Assembly (NCBI GenBank): GCA_030142905.1 | Contig: JASJOG010000011.1 | Coordinates: 2,605,001-2,669,000 of the forward strand | Source of the DNA: Heliopora coerulea | Lineage: Eukaryota > Cnidaria > Anthozoa > Scleralcyonacea > Helioporidae | Direction of reading: 5' to 3' | Length of the DNA stretch: 64,000 bases | Shown: piece by piece, positions 24,818 to 38,686 of the stretch | Layout of the letters: the number at the start of each line of letters is the position of its first letter | Numbering within the stretch: position 1 is the first letter of the stretch | Translations under genes and position numbers: made by a program | Notes under the pieces: model-generated | What the model saw: only the letters and a program-made list of their open reading frames with translations | The model's database searches: none | Told to the model about the DNA's origin: nothing

Positions 24818-24948
24818 TAAAATAGACAAAGTTTTGCTGTCGCTACTTTGAGTTTCACACGCTCAGGTGATCATCAGGCAACTGCCTGATGATCGCCTGA
24901 GCGCATGAAACTCAGAGTAGCGACAGCAAATCTTTGTCTATTTTACTT
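24816..24948. mobile_element. Near-perfect 133-bp palindrome with hammerhead-like core
   Basis: Two arms of about 65 bp are almost exact complements, with the centre near 24882. Both strands contain CTGATGA, a short hairpin-forming segment around 'cctgagc', then GAAAC (on the + strand CTGATGA is 24886-24892 and GAAAC follows at 24907). The flanking 'agtaaaatagacaaag' and its complement form the ends. It sits beside a TA microsatellite. No coding capacity. Confidence 0.85.
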
Positions 24949-25027
24949 CTTTATTCGCTTTACTGGTATGGTATTGAGTGCTCTTCATTTTCAAACCAAC
25001 ACTGCAACCTTTCTGGTCCTCACCTTT

Positions 25028-25059
<32 letters not shown>

Positions 25060-25062
<3 letters not shown>

Positions 25063-25878
25063 TGAAACCTGAGTTTTACGACCTCCCCTTTTACGACCAC
25101 CTGTTGTTAACGACCACTTTTTCAGGCACGGACACTTTATCCTTCAAATATACCTGCCGTGAGCGACCACCTGTCTAACGCGACCAGTGACCACTTTTTA
25201 GCAGTCAAAATGGAATAAAATACCTGTGATTTGCGACCATTAATATTTAGAATGGGCTTTAACCATAGAGAAATCTCACCACAAAAGTCTCACCGTAGAG
25301 AAATCTCACCTTCGAAACAATGTCCTAATGCCTTATGCTGACGGCAACACAATAGGTGGCATTTCTTTTAAATTCTAAAATTAGAATATGAGTTAAGTGC
25401 AGATGTCTGATATCACAGACGGAGAAAGGTTTGGAGTTGGAAACTGAACCGCCAGCTGTGACCATTGACGAGGCCACTGCTATGGTGGAAGGATTGCGAC
25501 ATTTTGGCCTTGAAAACAACAAGCCAGAAATAATCGAAGCCATGCTTCAAATTGAGGGAACAATACAGGAACTAAAATTCGAATGCATTAAGAAATCAAA
25601 ACAATCCTTGCTAACCACTTTTTTTCCACTTAGTAAATAAGCTTAATAGATATATGTAGTCTGAAATTATAGTTCACTGTTGTAAATAAGGTATTTCATC
25701 AATAAATACATGTATAGTTATTTGTGTTATCAGTTGTGGACAGTGCCTTTTTTTCGGAAGTTATATTATTTAAAGTTGTTGCCATGATGTCATATTCCAA
25801 CCTGCGATTAACGACCACCTGTCATTTACGACCACTTTTGTGGGCAAAATGGGTGGTCGTAAAACTCAGGTTTCACTG
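25060..25878 (+). mobile_element. Pogo/Tigger-like DNA transposon remnant
   Basis: Terminal inverted repeats begin 'cagtgaaacctgagttttac' at 25060 and end with the complement at 25878; about 24 bp match exactly. TA dinucleotides directly flank both ends, the expected target duplication for Tc1/mariner-pogo elements, and the insertion is inside a (TA)n run. Subterminal 'acgaccacctgt' motifs recur at both ends. At 819 bp it is internally deleted: only the 3' end of a transposase frame survives. Confidence 0.85.
25431..25640 (+). pseudogene. C-terminal fragment of a pogo/Tigger transposase
   Basis: An open frame of about 70 codons (not starting at an ATG) ends in KQSLLTTFFPLSK and a stop. The segment QSLLTTFF fits the PCNA-interacting PIP box Q-x-x-[LIM]-x-x-[FY]-[FY], a known feature at the C-terminus of pogo-type transposases. 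The DNA-binding and catalytic parts are absent, and stop codons close the frame upstream at about 25390. Mobilisation would need a transposase from elsewhere. Confidence 0.6.
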
Positions 25879-25996
25879 TATATATGTATATATATATATA
25901 TATGTATGTACGTATATAATGATACCAAATAAAACTCTGGGTAACTGCTTCTTATCTTTTATCTTTTTATCTATTTATCTATCTGTCTTTCTTACA

Positions 25997-25997
<1 letters not shown>

Positions 25998-26075
<78 letters not shown>
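25998..26075. repeat. (CT)n(TA)n microsatellite
   Basis: About 27 CT units followed by 12 TA units, ending about 108 bases upstream of the AP-1 gamma start codon. It lies in the 5' flank or 5' UTR/intron of that gene. Confidence 0.97.
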
Positions 26076-26182
26076 AAGATTGTAATAAATAATGTGAACT
26101 TGGGTTATTCATGAATTTAATTCATATCACATTCTCTTCTGTACTTTTAGAAGACAATTGTCATTAAACTCATGCTTTCATC

Positions 26183-29100
26183 ATGCCAATGCCTTTGAAG
26201 CTAAGAGATCTTATTCGAGCCATCCGTGCTGCTCGCACAGCAGCTGATGAACGAGCTGTAATAACCAAAGAGTGTGCTCAGATACGAGATACTTTTCGTG
26301 AGGAAGATAATGACTTCCGAGCGAGATCAGTTGCCAAACTTTTATATATTCATATGCTCGGCTATCCGGCTCACTTTGGACAGGTTAGTAAAAGCACTTA
26401 ATGCTGCATATCTTATAGTATGGCTAAAAGTCTTGGAAAATAATTATACTAATCATAGTGTTTAAAGCATTTTATTTGTTGCATCATCACAACATATAAG
26501 AATCAATTTGCTTCTCCATTTGCCAATTGTATCCAATGATTTTATGCCTAATCTCAGATATTTGTAATATTAATCAGAAGTAAGAGTTGGTTATGTAATT
26601 ATGGAAGCTATTTTAGCAGGATGTCCTGTAATTTGTCATTGTTGTAATACAGTTCAGCTTATCATCAACCAAAGTGTTAAATAATATGCAAAAGAATGTC
26701 CTACAAAATGCTAAAATAATTGCCATAACTGACATTTCATCCTATAAAAGCATTATTACATCCAAGATCCTCTTTCCTTGCTTTTATTGCTAAAATCCCT
26801 ATGTGTTACTACTGAAAGAAAGGGTTTACTCATATAATTGAAAGGTTTACTGCATTTTTCCTATTTAAAATAACATTAATGACGTAATTGTTGATTTTAT
26901 GTAATTTTTGTTTTTATAATGGAGATAAAAATTTCATATTCTACTTTTCTGCAAAAGGTACCTATTTTAAATGTAGAAGTGCTTTAAAAACAATGTTTAT
27001 ACAGGTAAATTTGTCCAAAAATGAAATCAAGCCCTTATTCAGGTCCTGTTTTTACTGTTTCAGCTTGAATGTTTAAAATTAATTGCATCTCCCAAGTTCA
27101 CCGATAAGAGAGTTGGTTACCTTGGTGCAATGATGTTGTTAGATGAAAGACAAGATGTTCATCTTCTGGTGACAAACTCACTGAAAAAGTAATTCAACTT
27201 TTTAGTTTTAAATCCAATAATTAATTTTCATTTTGAGTAAAATAAAAACAGTTGTATCTTGAAGTGCTATGATTTCTGAATAATTTTGGATATACAAATT
27301 GGACATTTGTTATATAAATCATAACTTGACCTGTTCTAAGATTAGGTCATGCTTTGTTTTCCTTTAAGTATCATAGGGTTCTTTGGTCATGATTTGAATT
27401 TTCAGGTTGTGTCCAGTTTAAATTTATTATTTCATTAAATGTTTGAGTATTTGAAAGACATACTTCCATTCTGAAAAAGCTTATTTAAAACATAGTAATC
27501 ACTCAGTTTTGTTGTCCCAACTAAAGTATTAATCCTTGGATAAGGCATGGCTTATATCATGGTCACTACATGCTTTGAAGTGATCTTGAGTTGATGTGCA
27601 GCAAGCATAATTGAAATTTTTTTTAAAAAAGTTTTTACAACTTGTGTTCCTGAGCATTGACTCCTACCTGCATTGTTTAAGGTTTTATATTTTAAATTCT
27701 TTTAGTGATTTGAGCCACAGTAGCCAGTTTATTGTTGGTCTTGCACTTAGTACCCTAGGAAGGTAGGTACAAAGTGTTTTTTCTTTCATTTTTTAATTTT
27801 TTACTTAAAGCAAAAAGAAGCTGAGTGTTGTACAAAGTTATCATTATACCTTTTATAGAATTATCCAGATTTACCAGTAACCATGTACCTTTTTCATTTC
27901 CAGCATATGTTCTCAAGAAATGAGCAGGGATTTAGCAGGGGAGGTTGAAAGACTACTGAAAACTTCAAACAGTTTCACAAAGAAAAAGGTAGAGCACTAT
28001 ATATGTTACAGGTGTTGTGTATTTAGATCAGTAATTTATAGTATCAGTTCTCTAATAGGTACATACTTGGTCAGAATACCAGTCAGTGGTATCTGGTGAG
28101 ATGTTGATATCTGGTAGTATCTGTTATCTTGTAAAATTCTTCTGGATATTTACCAGGAGTGCTTGTATTCTTGAAAGTGGGAAATAGGTGGACAAAGTGT
28201 TTTTGAATGAGCCGATGATCATTGGATGTGAACAATTTGCAAACTGCATAGACAGTTCTGGTATAAAACCTATTAAAACTTGAGTGCTTTCAACCCAGTA
28301 GGGAGTTTGGTTTCAATTTCATGGATAACCCTTACCACACTTGACATCTTGTAAAGAACAGCTTAGCTAGCTTGTAGAGTTTTTTGGTGTAAATAAAGAC
28401 ATTTAACTTTTACACAATGAGTTTGTGAAGAAGAGAACTGTGATAAGCAGAAGTTATATAATTAAGAGCTTTGTAAGGCTCAACTTAATAATTCTCTTAA
28501 ACTTGAAATTTAAGGGGGATTTTTTCCTCATTCTTTTAAGGACTTTTTAATTATATTTTACTTTCGTTTAAACAATAAATAAAACTTAAACCTAAAGTAA
28601 AAGAGGAACCATGCACTATTATCAATCAACTGTTTTGACTTTTTTAAATTTCTTTTGGATTTTAGGCTGCTTTGTGTGCTGTTAGAATAATAAGAAAAGT
28701 TCCTGAACTCATGGAGATCTTTGTTCCTGTTACTAGATCTTTACTAAGTGAAAAAAATCATGGTAATTTAATACACTGTCTTTAAATGAGCAATGAGTAT
28801 ACATAGTAATAAATCATATAACTTTCGTCATATTATCCATAAATGTTTAATGACATTTATTCCTTATCTGGTGTATATTGCCCACTCAGTTGGTATGAAG
28901 GATAGTGTTAATGTCTTTTGATCATTTTGGCATAAAGTTGCACTTAAGAATTTTGTGCTGGTTGATGCTGGGCAGTTTTATTCATAAGAATAGGGTACCT
29001 ACCCTTTAATGGATGTACTACCAACTTGGCTTGCCAATCAAGGAGCAATAATGCACTTTGGATCTAATTTTTATTCAGGCTATTAGAATTTATTTTGGTC

Positions 29101-32100
29101 AATGCCAGACAGTTTTATTCAGAAGAATGGGGTGCCTGTCCTTTAATAGGTTAAATACAGTACTGTACATGTGTTTAACTCTGTGGTTTGTTCTGATGTA
29201 GGTGTCTTACTTACTGCAACCTGCTTGGTGACTGAAATGTGTGAACTTAACCCAGATACTGTATCTCATTTTAGAAGGGTAAGTAATATAATTATGTATT
29301 TGTCAAATAAATTTGAACATTTTTCAAAGCAAGTTGATTGAATTCCAGGATTTCTTGCTATAAAATTTTTTCTTGAAAGATATCATGCATCAAGAATTAC
29401 TGTTAGCTCAAGATATATTCTTGCATTATCTTTTATTCTTATCTCCAGATTGAAGGTCCCTCAGAATTATTCTTTATTTTTGATTTATCCCTTAGTAAAA
29501 TCTTGCCTAAAAAATTTTTTCAAACGTAAAGAGTTTTCTTCTCACTTCAAGAGTTTTTCTTTCCCAGAAAAAATTTTTTCACATCAAGAAAATTTATTGC
29601 CTCAATTGTACTTCCATGATCATTTTTCATGCTTTAACTTCTCTTTTTTTAATTTTTATAACTTTAACAATTTTGCTTACTTCAAGAGTTTTGCTTATCT
29701 CAAGAAATTTTTGCCACTTTGTGGATTTTTAGCTTGTAAACAGTCAGCTTCTTGTCTTGACTGCCAGTTGGAAGTTATAAATAAGTAATAATTGTTAACC
29801 TTTTTTTTATTTTTGCAGCATGTTTCCACTCTAGTGAAGACCTTAAAAAATTTGATAATGTCTGGATATTCTCCTGAACATGATGTGTCTGGCATTAGTG
29901 ATCCATTCCTTCAGGTATTATCACAAACCTACTGCACTGTGGTGTTCTTGATTTCTTTGATTAAAAAATTGATGGCGAGTGACAAATTGCCCACCTGGGA
30001 TTATATATAGTTGGTTACTGTCTCTTATAATTAAATGTACTATATAATCTTTGATAATTTCACTACAGAAAAACTTTTATGGGCTTTTATATTGTGAGAA
30101 TCAGAATGTGTTACAAAATATCATTGAGATTGTTATAACCATTGAGATAATTTTAAGAAGGATGCATACCTTGAATGAGTAAAATTGTGTGGAATTAATT
30201 GTAAATTCATTCATTGCCTGATAGATTCGAGTAATCAGGCTGCTAAGAATTTTGGGAAGACATGATGAAGAAGCTAGTGATGCTATGAATGACGTGCTTG
30301 CTCAGGTATGCTACACTTTTGGTTTGATAAGTTAGAAAGCTAGAAGGTTAATATCAATGCAGTACATCTCCAAGCAATCTAGCTTAATGGCAGACATTTA
30401 TCCAGCTCACATACAGTATTGTATTTAATAGAGCTTTTTTGTTGTGACTGAACTAGTAATCTTTTGATCACTGAGTTGTATAAATATGAATATGAACACA
30501 AACATTGATTTTGAGAATTGGGGGGTTCTTAACATCAAGCTGTTCTTTCTACTCTGCTGGAGGAATTGATTTTTTAATTTAATATTTAACAATTAGATCA
30601 TGAGCTTGAGATTTCTATGAGGTGATAGTTGACTTGGGCTTTGCCCTTGTCAACTATCACCTCGTAGAAATCTTGAGCTCGTAATCTAATTGTTTCAGTA
30701 GAAACACTTAGCAAAGAACATTTTTCATCTTCTCTGGGATTGCACTTTCAAGTAGACAATCTATTTCGTCTTCAGAAACTTCACAAAAACGAGAGGCAGA
30801 AGCCATTTTTGCTACTCACTATCTATTGACAAATAGAGAGCGAGTAGCATAGCCAATCAGAATGCAGCATTTGCAATAGTAGTCAACTAAGTTTCTACTA
30901 ATTTCTTTTAGAACTCTATTATCCAATGTACCACGTTTCATGCAATGTTATATAATCGACTTTTGAAATACATAAGATTAATGACTGAATTTGTACTGGT
31001 TTGTTAAGGTTGCTACTAATACAGAGACGAGCAAGAATGTTGGAAATGCTATTTTGTATGAAACTGTCCTTGCTATAATGGATATCAGATCAGAAAGTGG
31101 GTTAAGAGTAAGTAACATTAATGTTTACTGTTACTGCAGGGTTGAGACAAAATTATGAATCCTCAGTAACTTCAAAGGATTTAGTAAATCAAAACCTGCA
31201 GTATAATGGAGGAATTACTACTTACAATCTTATCATCCATTGGTGAATTTAAAACTTTCCCTATCCTCTGCACTTCATACAGTGCCTGGTTCTTTTTCAG
31301 TGTAATAACTGGAGTGTCAGACAAAGTTATTGCAGAATGTTCTGCGATTTCTTAAAGTTATGGTTGACTGTTGTCTTAGCTATTAACATGTTGGATCTAT
31401 GTACTGTGCAATGTGTAGGAGCAGTTTAACCCAGTAAAGGCCAGGCAACCCACTCTGCCAAATAGAATCAACTGGCATTAGCCAGAATAAAATTCTGATG
31501 TCTGCCCTTTTCCCTTAATGGGTGAATAGTTCACTTTTTCTCTGCTGAACTGTTGAAAGATTTAATTATCTAGCACTGTAGTTCACATCTTCCAAATTCT
31601 TAGCTCAGCTAATTCCTTTGCTTACATGTATAACCAGTTGGTACAGTGTATGTTTGTAAGCACTTGTTCCGAAATTGAAGTAACCAGTGTTGAATTGTGA
31701 TCACAAAGCAAGGATGGTGTTGACAATTTATAAAGATTTTCTGCCATATAAAGTGACCTCTTGCGTCCGTTGGCTTCGTTGTGCCTCCAGCCTTATGTAA
31801 TCGAGAGCCTGAAAGTTTTGGTTTTCTTGTTGCTTTTCAGGTTTTAGCTGTTAATATTTTAGGAAGATTTTTGCTCAATAATGACAAAAACATCAGGTAA
31901 GTGTCTTAAAACAAAATCGAATGAAATTTAACACAACAAGTTGGCGAATTAATGCTTACCAAAATTTGACTTGTGTCACACGGCCTGTGATATATGCAGA
32001 CTTGAAACTAGAAATAAAATTTGTCATGTAAGGCACACTGGTGTTAATGGTGGCATACGTGAGCCATGGACATTATTTTTACCCAGGTTTTATGAACGTT

Positions 32101-35100
32101 TACCTGTGCGTCTTGTGCTTGAGGTGGCCTGCGTATACTGTAAACATGATTTTTATTCTATTGATAGGAGCGTGTTCCCGCTTGATTTAAGCCACGTCTT
32201 GTGCAAGCTACGTTTTTTGTCATGTGTGGCTTGCGTTTGGCGTGAACGTCATTTTTGAATTGTTTGCACGAGCATTTCTTTGCCTTACGTTAGCTTAAAT
32301 AAATGTATGCCCTGTCGTATACGAACCAAGCCTTATGTAGCCGTGTTTGAATTGTCTCGTAGAACCGGCCATAGCGTTTTATGCAGTGTGATTTCTTTGA
32401 AGGTATGTTGCCTTGAACACGTTACTGAAGACGGTGAATGCTGATTACCAAGCAGTCCAGAGACATCGCAGTACCATTTTGGATTGTCTAAAAGATCCAG
32501 ATATCTCAATACAAAGGTAATATTTAGATTATTAACGCAACAGTTTCGATCTGAAACTCAATTTATATTATGAAGATCTTTTTACAAAAGTGATACTAAT
32601 GACAAAATGAATGTAAATCCGAATATAGTGTACATAGTCACAAGTAGATTAATGAATTCGGAATTACATTTATTCAGTTTTCACTGAAAAATAAAACTAA
32701 AGACTTGTACAGTACATCTTTGTTTACAGCAGTACGGTAGTTTTGTCTTCTTCATGTCTTCATTCAACACTGATGATGCTATGTTATCTGGTTTCTTAGA
32801 CGAGCCGTTGAGTTGTCCTTTGCTTTGGTGAATTCTAATAATATCCGCGGTATGGTGAAAGAGTTACTGCTATTTTTGAATGACGCGGATCCAGAGCTAA
32901 AATCGTATATTACATCAAATATTTTCCAAGTGGCAGAGAGGTGGGTAAAAATTTGCTGTTGGACAAGGTTTGTGTGTGAATATTCTGCGCTGCATTTTAT
33001 AATTTGCTTGGTTCGTAATCCAAAAAAAAAATCGAAAAGCTATTGGTTATCTTGGGAAGCTTTTCATCTCATTTTATTGGACGATTCAGTCCGGGTGAAA
33101 AATTTGGAATTCAAACTTATATTTGAAACAAGTTTTAATGTAAATAAATACCTGTGCCTAATTCCCTTGCAGGCATGCCCCGAACAAGAGATGGCACATT
33201 GACATCATGATGAAAGTGTTAACTACAGTAAGACAAAACTTTTACGTTAGGTTATCATAATTAAGCATGTCGTAAAGGGTTGTAGATTTGGTTTGTTCCT
33301 AAAAAAAAAAAAAAAAAGAGATAAGTGGGTCATAGAGAGTCTTGGTCACCATATCTTGTCTATAATAGAGCCCTACGGCTCCACCTAACTGCAGAGGCAG
33401 CTGGAAACAATTGAAAACAGGGACATGGTGAGGAATTTGCTGTTGGTAATGGGTATTAAGTTAGGAATATTAAACTTCGCGTTCGGGAGATCCTGCAGAC
33501 ACCAGAGTTGTTCGTATTGGTGAATTTTGCCAGGGCGCGGGCAACTTAACGTTTGACTTCTGGATATTAGGGAAATGACTTCGCTTTTTAGTTTAACGTG
33601 AAAGTCGAGTCTCTATAGGGGCTACTCTTAAATGGCAAGTTTACATTTAGCGTTGGTTGTACCATTCATCGTGAAGCTTCAGGTCTTTATTGATGTGGTC
33701 CAACTTACCTGATCGGAAGAATTTCACGAAAATTTGTAAGCCTTACATAAATAAGGAAATTTAAGATATTCTTTTCAGGAAGATTACCTTGGTAAATCTA
33801 CAGTACAGCTGACGTGTCGTTTGGCTTATTTCATTTTTACTCTTGTTTTCAGGCTGGTAATTATGTCCGTGATGACACTGTCCCTAGTTTAATCCATATG
33901 GTGGCCTCCAGTGACAACCTGCAGGCGTATGCTGTACAGCAACTCTTCAAAGCGGTGCAGGAAGATATTAGCCAGGTATATTTAGCCTTGAGGCTATATA
34001 CAGAGATCGACACCGCGTTTATAAAATAACAAGTTAACGTCTATCCTACATAACAGCAGCTTATTAAGGTCATCCTTGATCTATACTGTAATTCACCAAT
34101 TTTTACTCTTGGTCCTGAAAAGGAATGTCACTGCATTTCTACAATACTAAGTGAAAATTACGCTTGTATGTTCGAGGGATACTGAGGAATTTTGTAAGGT
34201 CGTGGTTGATGTACAGTAACCCCCGTATGTTTGGTCATGGTGCTAAACAGAGAATAACTGCCTATCTTGACTAGTAAAGTTTACGCCTACATATTCGCGA
34301 GACAGCAGTTTTTGAGGAAGTGTGTGATTATGCTTTTTATATAATGGTTTGGCCCTTTTCACGCTAGGATGTCTCCCTTTGACGAGTTAAATCGACTCTG
34401 GTTAGCGAGTGTAAAATAACGGGAGACTGTTTCTGGCGGAAAAGAGTTATTGAGATAGTTTTAACATGAATTACAACATGAACGAAAACAATTTAAACGT
34501 TTTGAACGTAACTTGAAAAGTTCATGCTCAACATCCAACGCTTCGGCTATAGGTCCAAGTGTCGAGAGTTTAGGTTATGAGCAATTACTGTTTATGTTAC
34601 GTTTCAAGCATTTTACGCCTAAGTAGCATCAGAACTATGTCTGATTTATGAAGCAATTTTAGCTTAACAATATTTTTGATTAGTTGTTACTTTCCAGATG
34701 GAAGTACGGGAATTTCAAGTAACCAACTGGTACAAACGCATTACGGCTTTAGCCTTAGTTGTGAGAAAATGTTTTCAGTTGGAACATTAAATTTTGTTCG
34801 TTGTCATTTCGTGTCTTGTACTATGTTATAAGAAAAAAATTGTCGTCTTTGTTCAATTGATCGCATTGTCATTGAACTTGGGAAACTGGGGGTAGGACTA
34901 AAAAGTTCAGCTTTTGCATTTATCATTTGTTACATTTACTTCATACTGTCCCGACTTCTGAGTTGAACATTGTTAGTCATGGACTATATCTTGATTAGAT
35001 TGTAGGTTGACATGGTGTGACGCTAGTCAGGCTTCAATAGCTTAGCCAGTGTAGCCAGAACAGATCCCGTAGCCTCAGAATGTAGTCAAAGCCCGAATGA

Positions 35101-38100
35101 TGTCAAACCATATCAAACTACAGTCTATTCAAGATACAGTTCATGATTTACAATGTTTAATTCAGAAGTCGGGAAAGAATGAAGAAAGTGCAAGGATCTG
35201 ATTCTTTACCGGGCTGGGCTAGAAATTTGTTCGTTGAAATGATTGTTTGTCGATTATGACTTAAGTGGTAGCTTTAGAATTATTAAATCATTAGTTTGGC
35301 TCAAATGCAGGAGTTTTTGAGTTGTTCTTTTTCGAATTATATTTTGTTTAATATTTTCACAAGTTGTTGGCTGGCTCTTGAACTTTTAAATTTACCAGTG
35401 AAAGACGGTTATGACGATCGTTTCATTTTATTTCTAAAGCAATCGTTGGTGCAAGTTTCTGCATGGTGTACAGGTGAATATGGCGAACTCCTCTTCAAGG
35501 AGATAGACGAAGAAGAACCTATTAACGTAAGTCTTGATATCTTGTTCTACTCAGAGGTTCAGTATTTAAAGGGCGATCAACGCTATTGATACTTCGATTT
35601 GCTGTGTCATCTTCATGTCCCTGACCAATGTTCCCTGGTTGCTTGAATTCAATTCACGTCTATGAAAGGGAACTCGAATTCTCCAGGTGTATATTTTGAA
35701 TTCTGATGAACAATTTCATTGGTCCGTGATTATCACCAACTGCTTTCTGAACGACCTTTTGAGCAACTGAGCAATACTGAGCCCCTAAGCGTTTGAAAGT
35801 TGAACAACTTTAACGTTCTGTCACAAAGACGTCGTCCTGGGATTGTGTGTATCGAGCAATAACAAGCAACCGCGGTACAGTTATATAGGAAACAGTCGAC
35901 CATCCGATCAACTTTTTATCCCCAAGAACTTTAGTCTCACACGGGTAAAAAATAAAATGGCGCTCATGTATACCTGACGAAACTTTGACACTACATTCAT
36001 TTCAGTCGAGATATATTCTTTCTTCCGTTGAAAATATTGTTCTTTGACAATGTTCTTTCTTTTGCAATGAACAGGTTACGGAAGCTGAGGTGATTAACAT
36101 TTTGGAAGGCATGCTTGCGAGTAACACGTTGAATCAAGTATCCAAAGAATATGCTCTGAATGCTCTGATGAAACTCAGCACCAGATTTATCTCAAGTATT
36201 GAGTGAGTATTGGCAAGGATTCTAAGAATTTTGCGCACAAACTTATGGTCAAGGTCGGCCATGTGTTGTGGGGGATATTTGAGGAACTTGGTAGGATCCG
36301 TTAACACGATACGATTATAACATACGATCCATTGCCCATCCTGAGGTATGCAATGTTGTCACAAGGGCACAGTTAGTGCTTTGCGTTCGTGCAGTAATGT
36401 AGTAATACGTCCAAAAGACGTTAGTGATTTAATCGGATACGTTAAAGCGATTAGTAGTATGCGACAAGCGAGTAAATAGGGCCTTAGAAGGTGCACAAAG
36501 GGATTTTCAGTGAATTACTTAAGGCGGTAGAAGTTTCTTGAGAATCGATGAGGTGGACGAACCAGTCGGAAATGGTAATCTGAGAATGGAAATCAACGCC
36601 CAGCAAAAGACTGTTATGCCTCTTCTCCGAGTCTTGCCGGGCTTTGGTTTTCATACTCAGATTACGGTAAAAAGTTGTGCACAACAAATCAAACTTGTGA
36701 ACATGCTGCCTCTCAGTACGCTCGTTCACGTATAGGTGTATTTCTCGGAACGTTTTTCCCGGTGTAACACGTGAACCAAACATTAGATAGAATTCCCAGA
36801 TATGGCGAAAAGAGACGTATGGTTGCAGAACGCTAACAACTGACAAGATTAGAAAACACTAATTTTGAAAGAGTTATCAACTCGTTGGTCTTATCTGAGT
36901 TGCTTGTACATGCTATAGAAACAATACTCCTGGAGGGAAGAAAAACTAAATACCTACTTAAGTATTTCTTTCTTAGCCGGGTCAAAAATCTGATTGATCG
37001 CTTTTCTAACAACATGGACATGGAACTACAACAACGATCAGTGGAGTATTCAACGCTGTTTAGTAAATACGACGAAATGAGGTGAGTTATGTTAGTTTAT
37101 TCATTCATTCTTTATTTATTTCCTTTATTTATTTATTCATTCATTAATTTATTTAAACACGTTTAAACACGGTAGCCTCATTAATCTATCACGGGGTTGC
37201 TTTTCATAGGGCCGTATGGTAAAATACAAGATATTAAGAGTGATATATTTACCATTAAAATCTAATTTAAACTGTTTTCAGGTCGTAGTCTTCGTTTTCG
37301 GTGATTTTCGCTTCGTATTGTGTTCACAATTGATTTATTTAGATATTTCGTGTATTTCTTGTGTCACTCTATCATTTTAGAATTGGTTTACTGGAAAGGA
37401 TTCCTGTCATGGATCCGAAATCGGTTTCATCCACGACCCTCGAAAATGGAGATGCAGCCGAAGGACAGCGGGAAGAGCAACGTGAGTCATTTCCTGCGAA
37501 CGACTATTTAACATCAACCAAGAGGTGCTCTGATGGAGTACATATACGCCGGATCCTGGGCACCAGGGGCCTTGCGTAATTGACCGACAGGTGGACAGAC
37601 GAACGGACAGTAAGACAAACTGATAGACAGACGTAAACCACAAACTGATTACCTTACTACTTCCCGCTGGTGCATATGCTCTCGGGTAATATTTAGTATT
37701 AGTGTATACCTCGCAGGAGAATGGTGTTTTTTTGCGCAATCTAATTGGTTTCTCTATCTCGGAACATCCTGCACAATTCGCCGAGCAAAACAAGATGGCG
37801 TCCAGTTATGTTCACGTTGCAGAAGAACTTTTTTTCAATAAACGAAGTCGCCGTGCCAGACAACACCAAAAAAGCGACAAAATTTGTCAATTAAGTATTC
37901 AGAGATATGTATATTTCTTTTAATTTTTAGCGATAAATGCGCTCAGGATGTGTTTGAAAATGTTTTGTTTACAAATGATTAGTGGGCGACAAGCCGACAT
38001 CCTATAAAATTGTTAAAAAATTAAAAAAAACATATGTGAAAAGAATTTTGCGAGGTCTATGTGTTAAAGCAATTCTTCACCTCATTGTCGGTGAATAGCG

Positions 38101-38384
38101 TACATATTTACCTCGCCGCTTCGCGGCTCACCACTATTCCACCTCCACTTCAGTGAATGCTTGTTTCTCTATTTTTCCAAAACTCGCATAAACCACAAGT
38201 ATACCTTCACCAACCCATGATACAAGAACAGAATACTGCGTAGACAATGATAAATAAGGTAAAAAGTTAAAAGGTTGATAACTTTCGTGAATGATAATTG
38301 ACCAGAATCTTTCTCTCTAATGGTCCCGGCGTGCATAGCACATAGCTCTCGCGCACCACTGATGTGTGGGCACTTATTCATTTA

Positions 38385-38455
<71 letters not shown>

Positions 38456-38473
38456 GTCTGTCTATCTATCTAT

Positions 38474-38531
<58 letters not shown>

Positions 38532-38625
38532 TAACTAACTGCAGACGAAACGAACCGTTTCGGCCTATTGGGCCTCATCAGTGCAGTGCTGACGAGCAGG
38601 ATGGAGAAGCCTACATTATATATGT

Positions 38626-38686
<61 letters not shown>

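Noticed and set aside
31971..32258. 95-codon Cys-rich frame in AP1G1 intron 10
   Set aside because: It is between two confirmed AP1G1 exons, with no recognisable domain.
36155..36177. 'ctctgatgaaactcag' as ribozyme core
   Set aside because: It is coding sequence of AP1G1 exon 16 (LMKLST), with no stem II between the two motifs.
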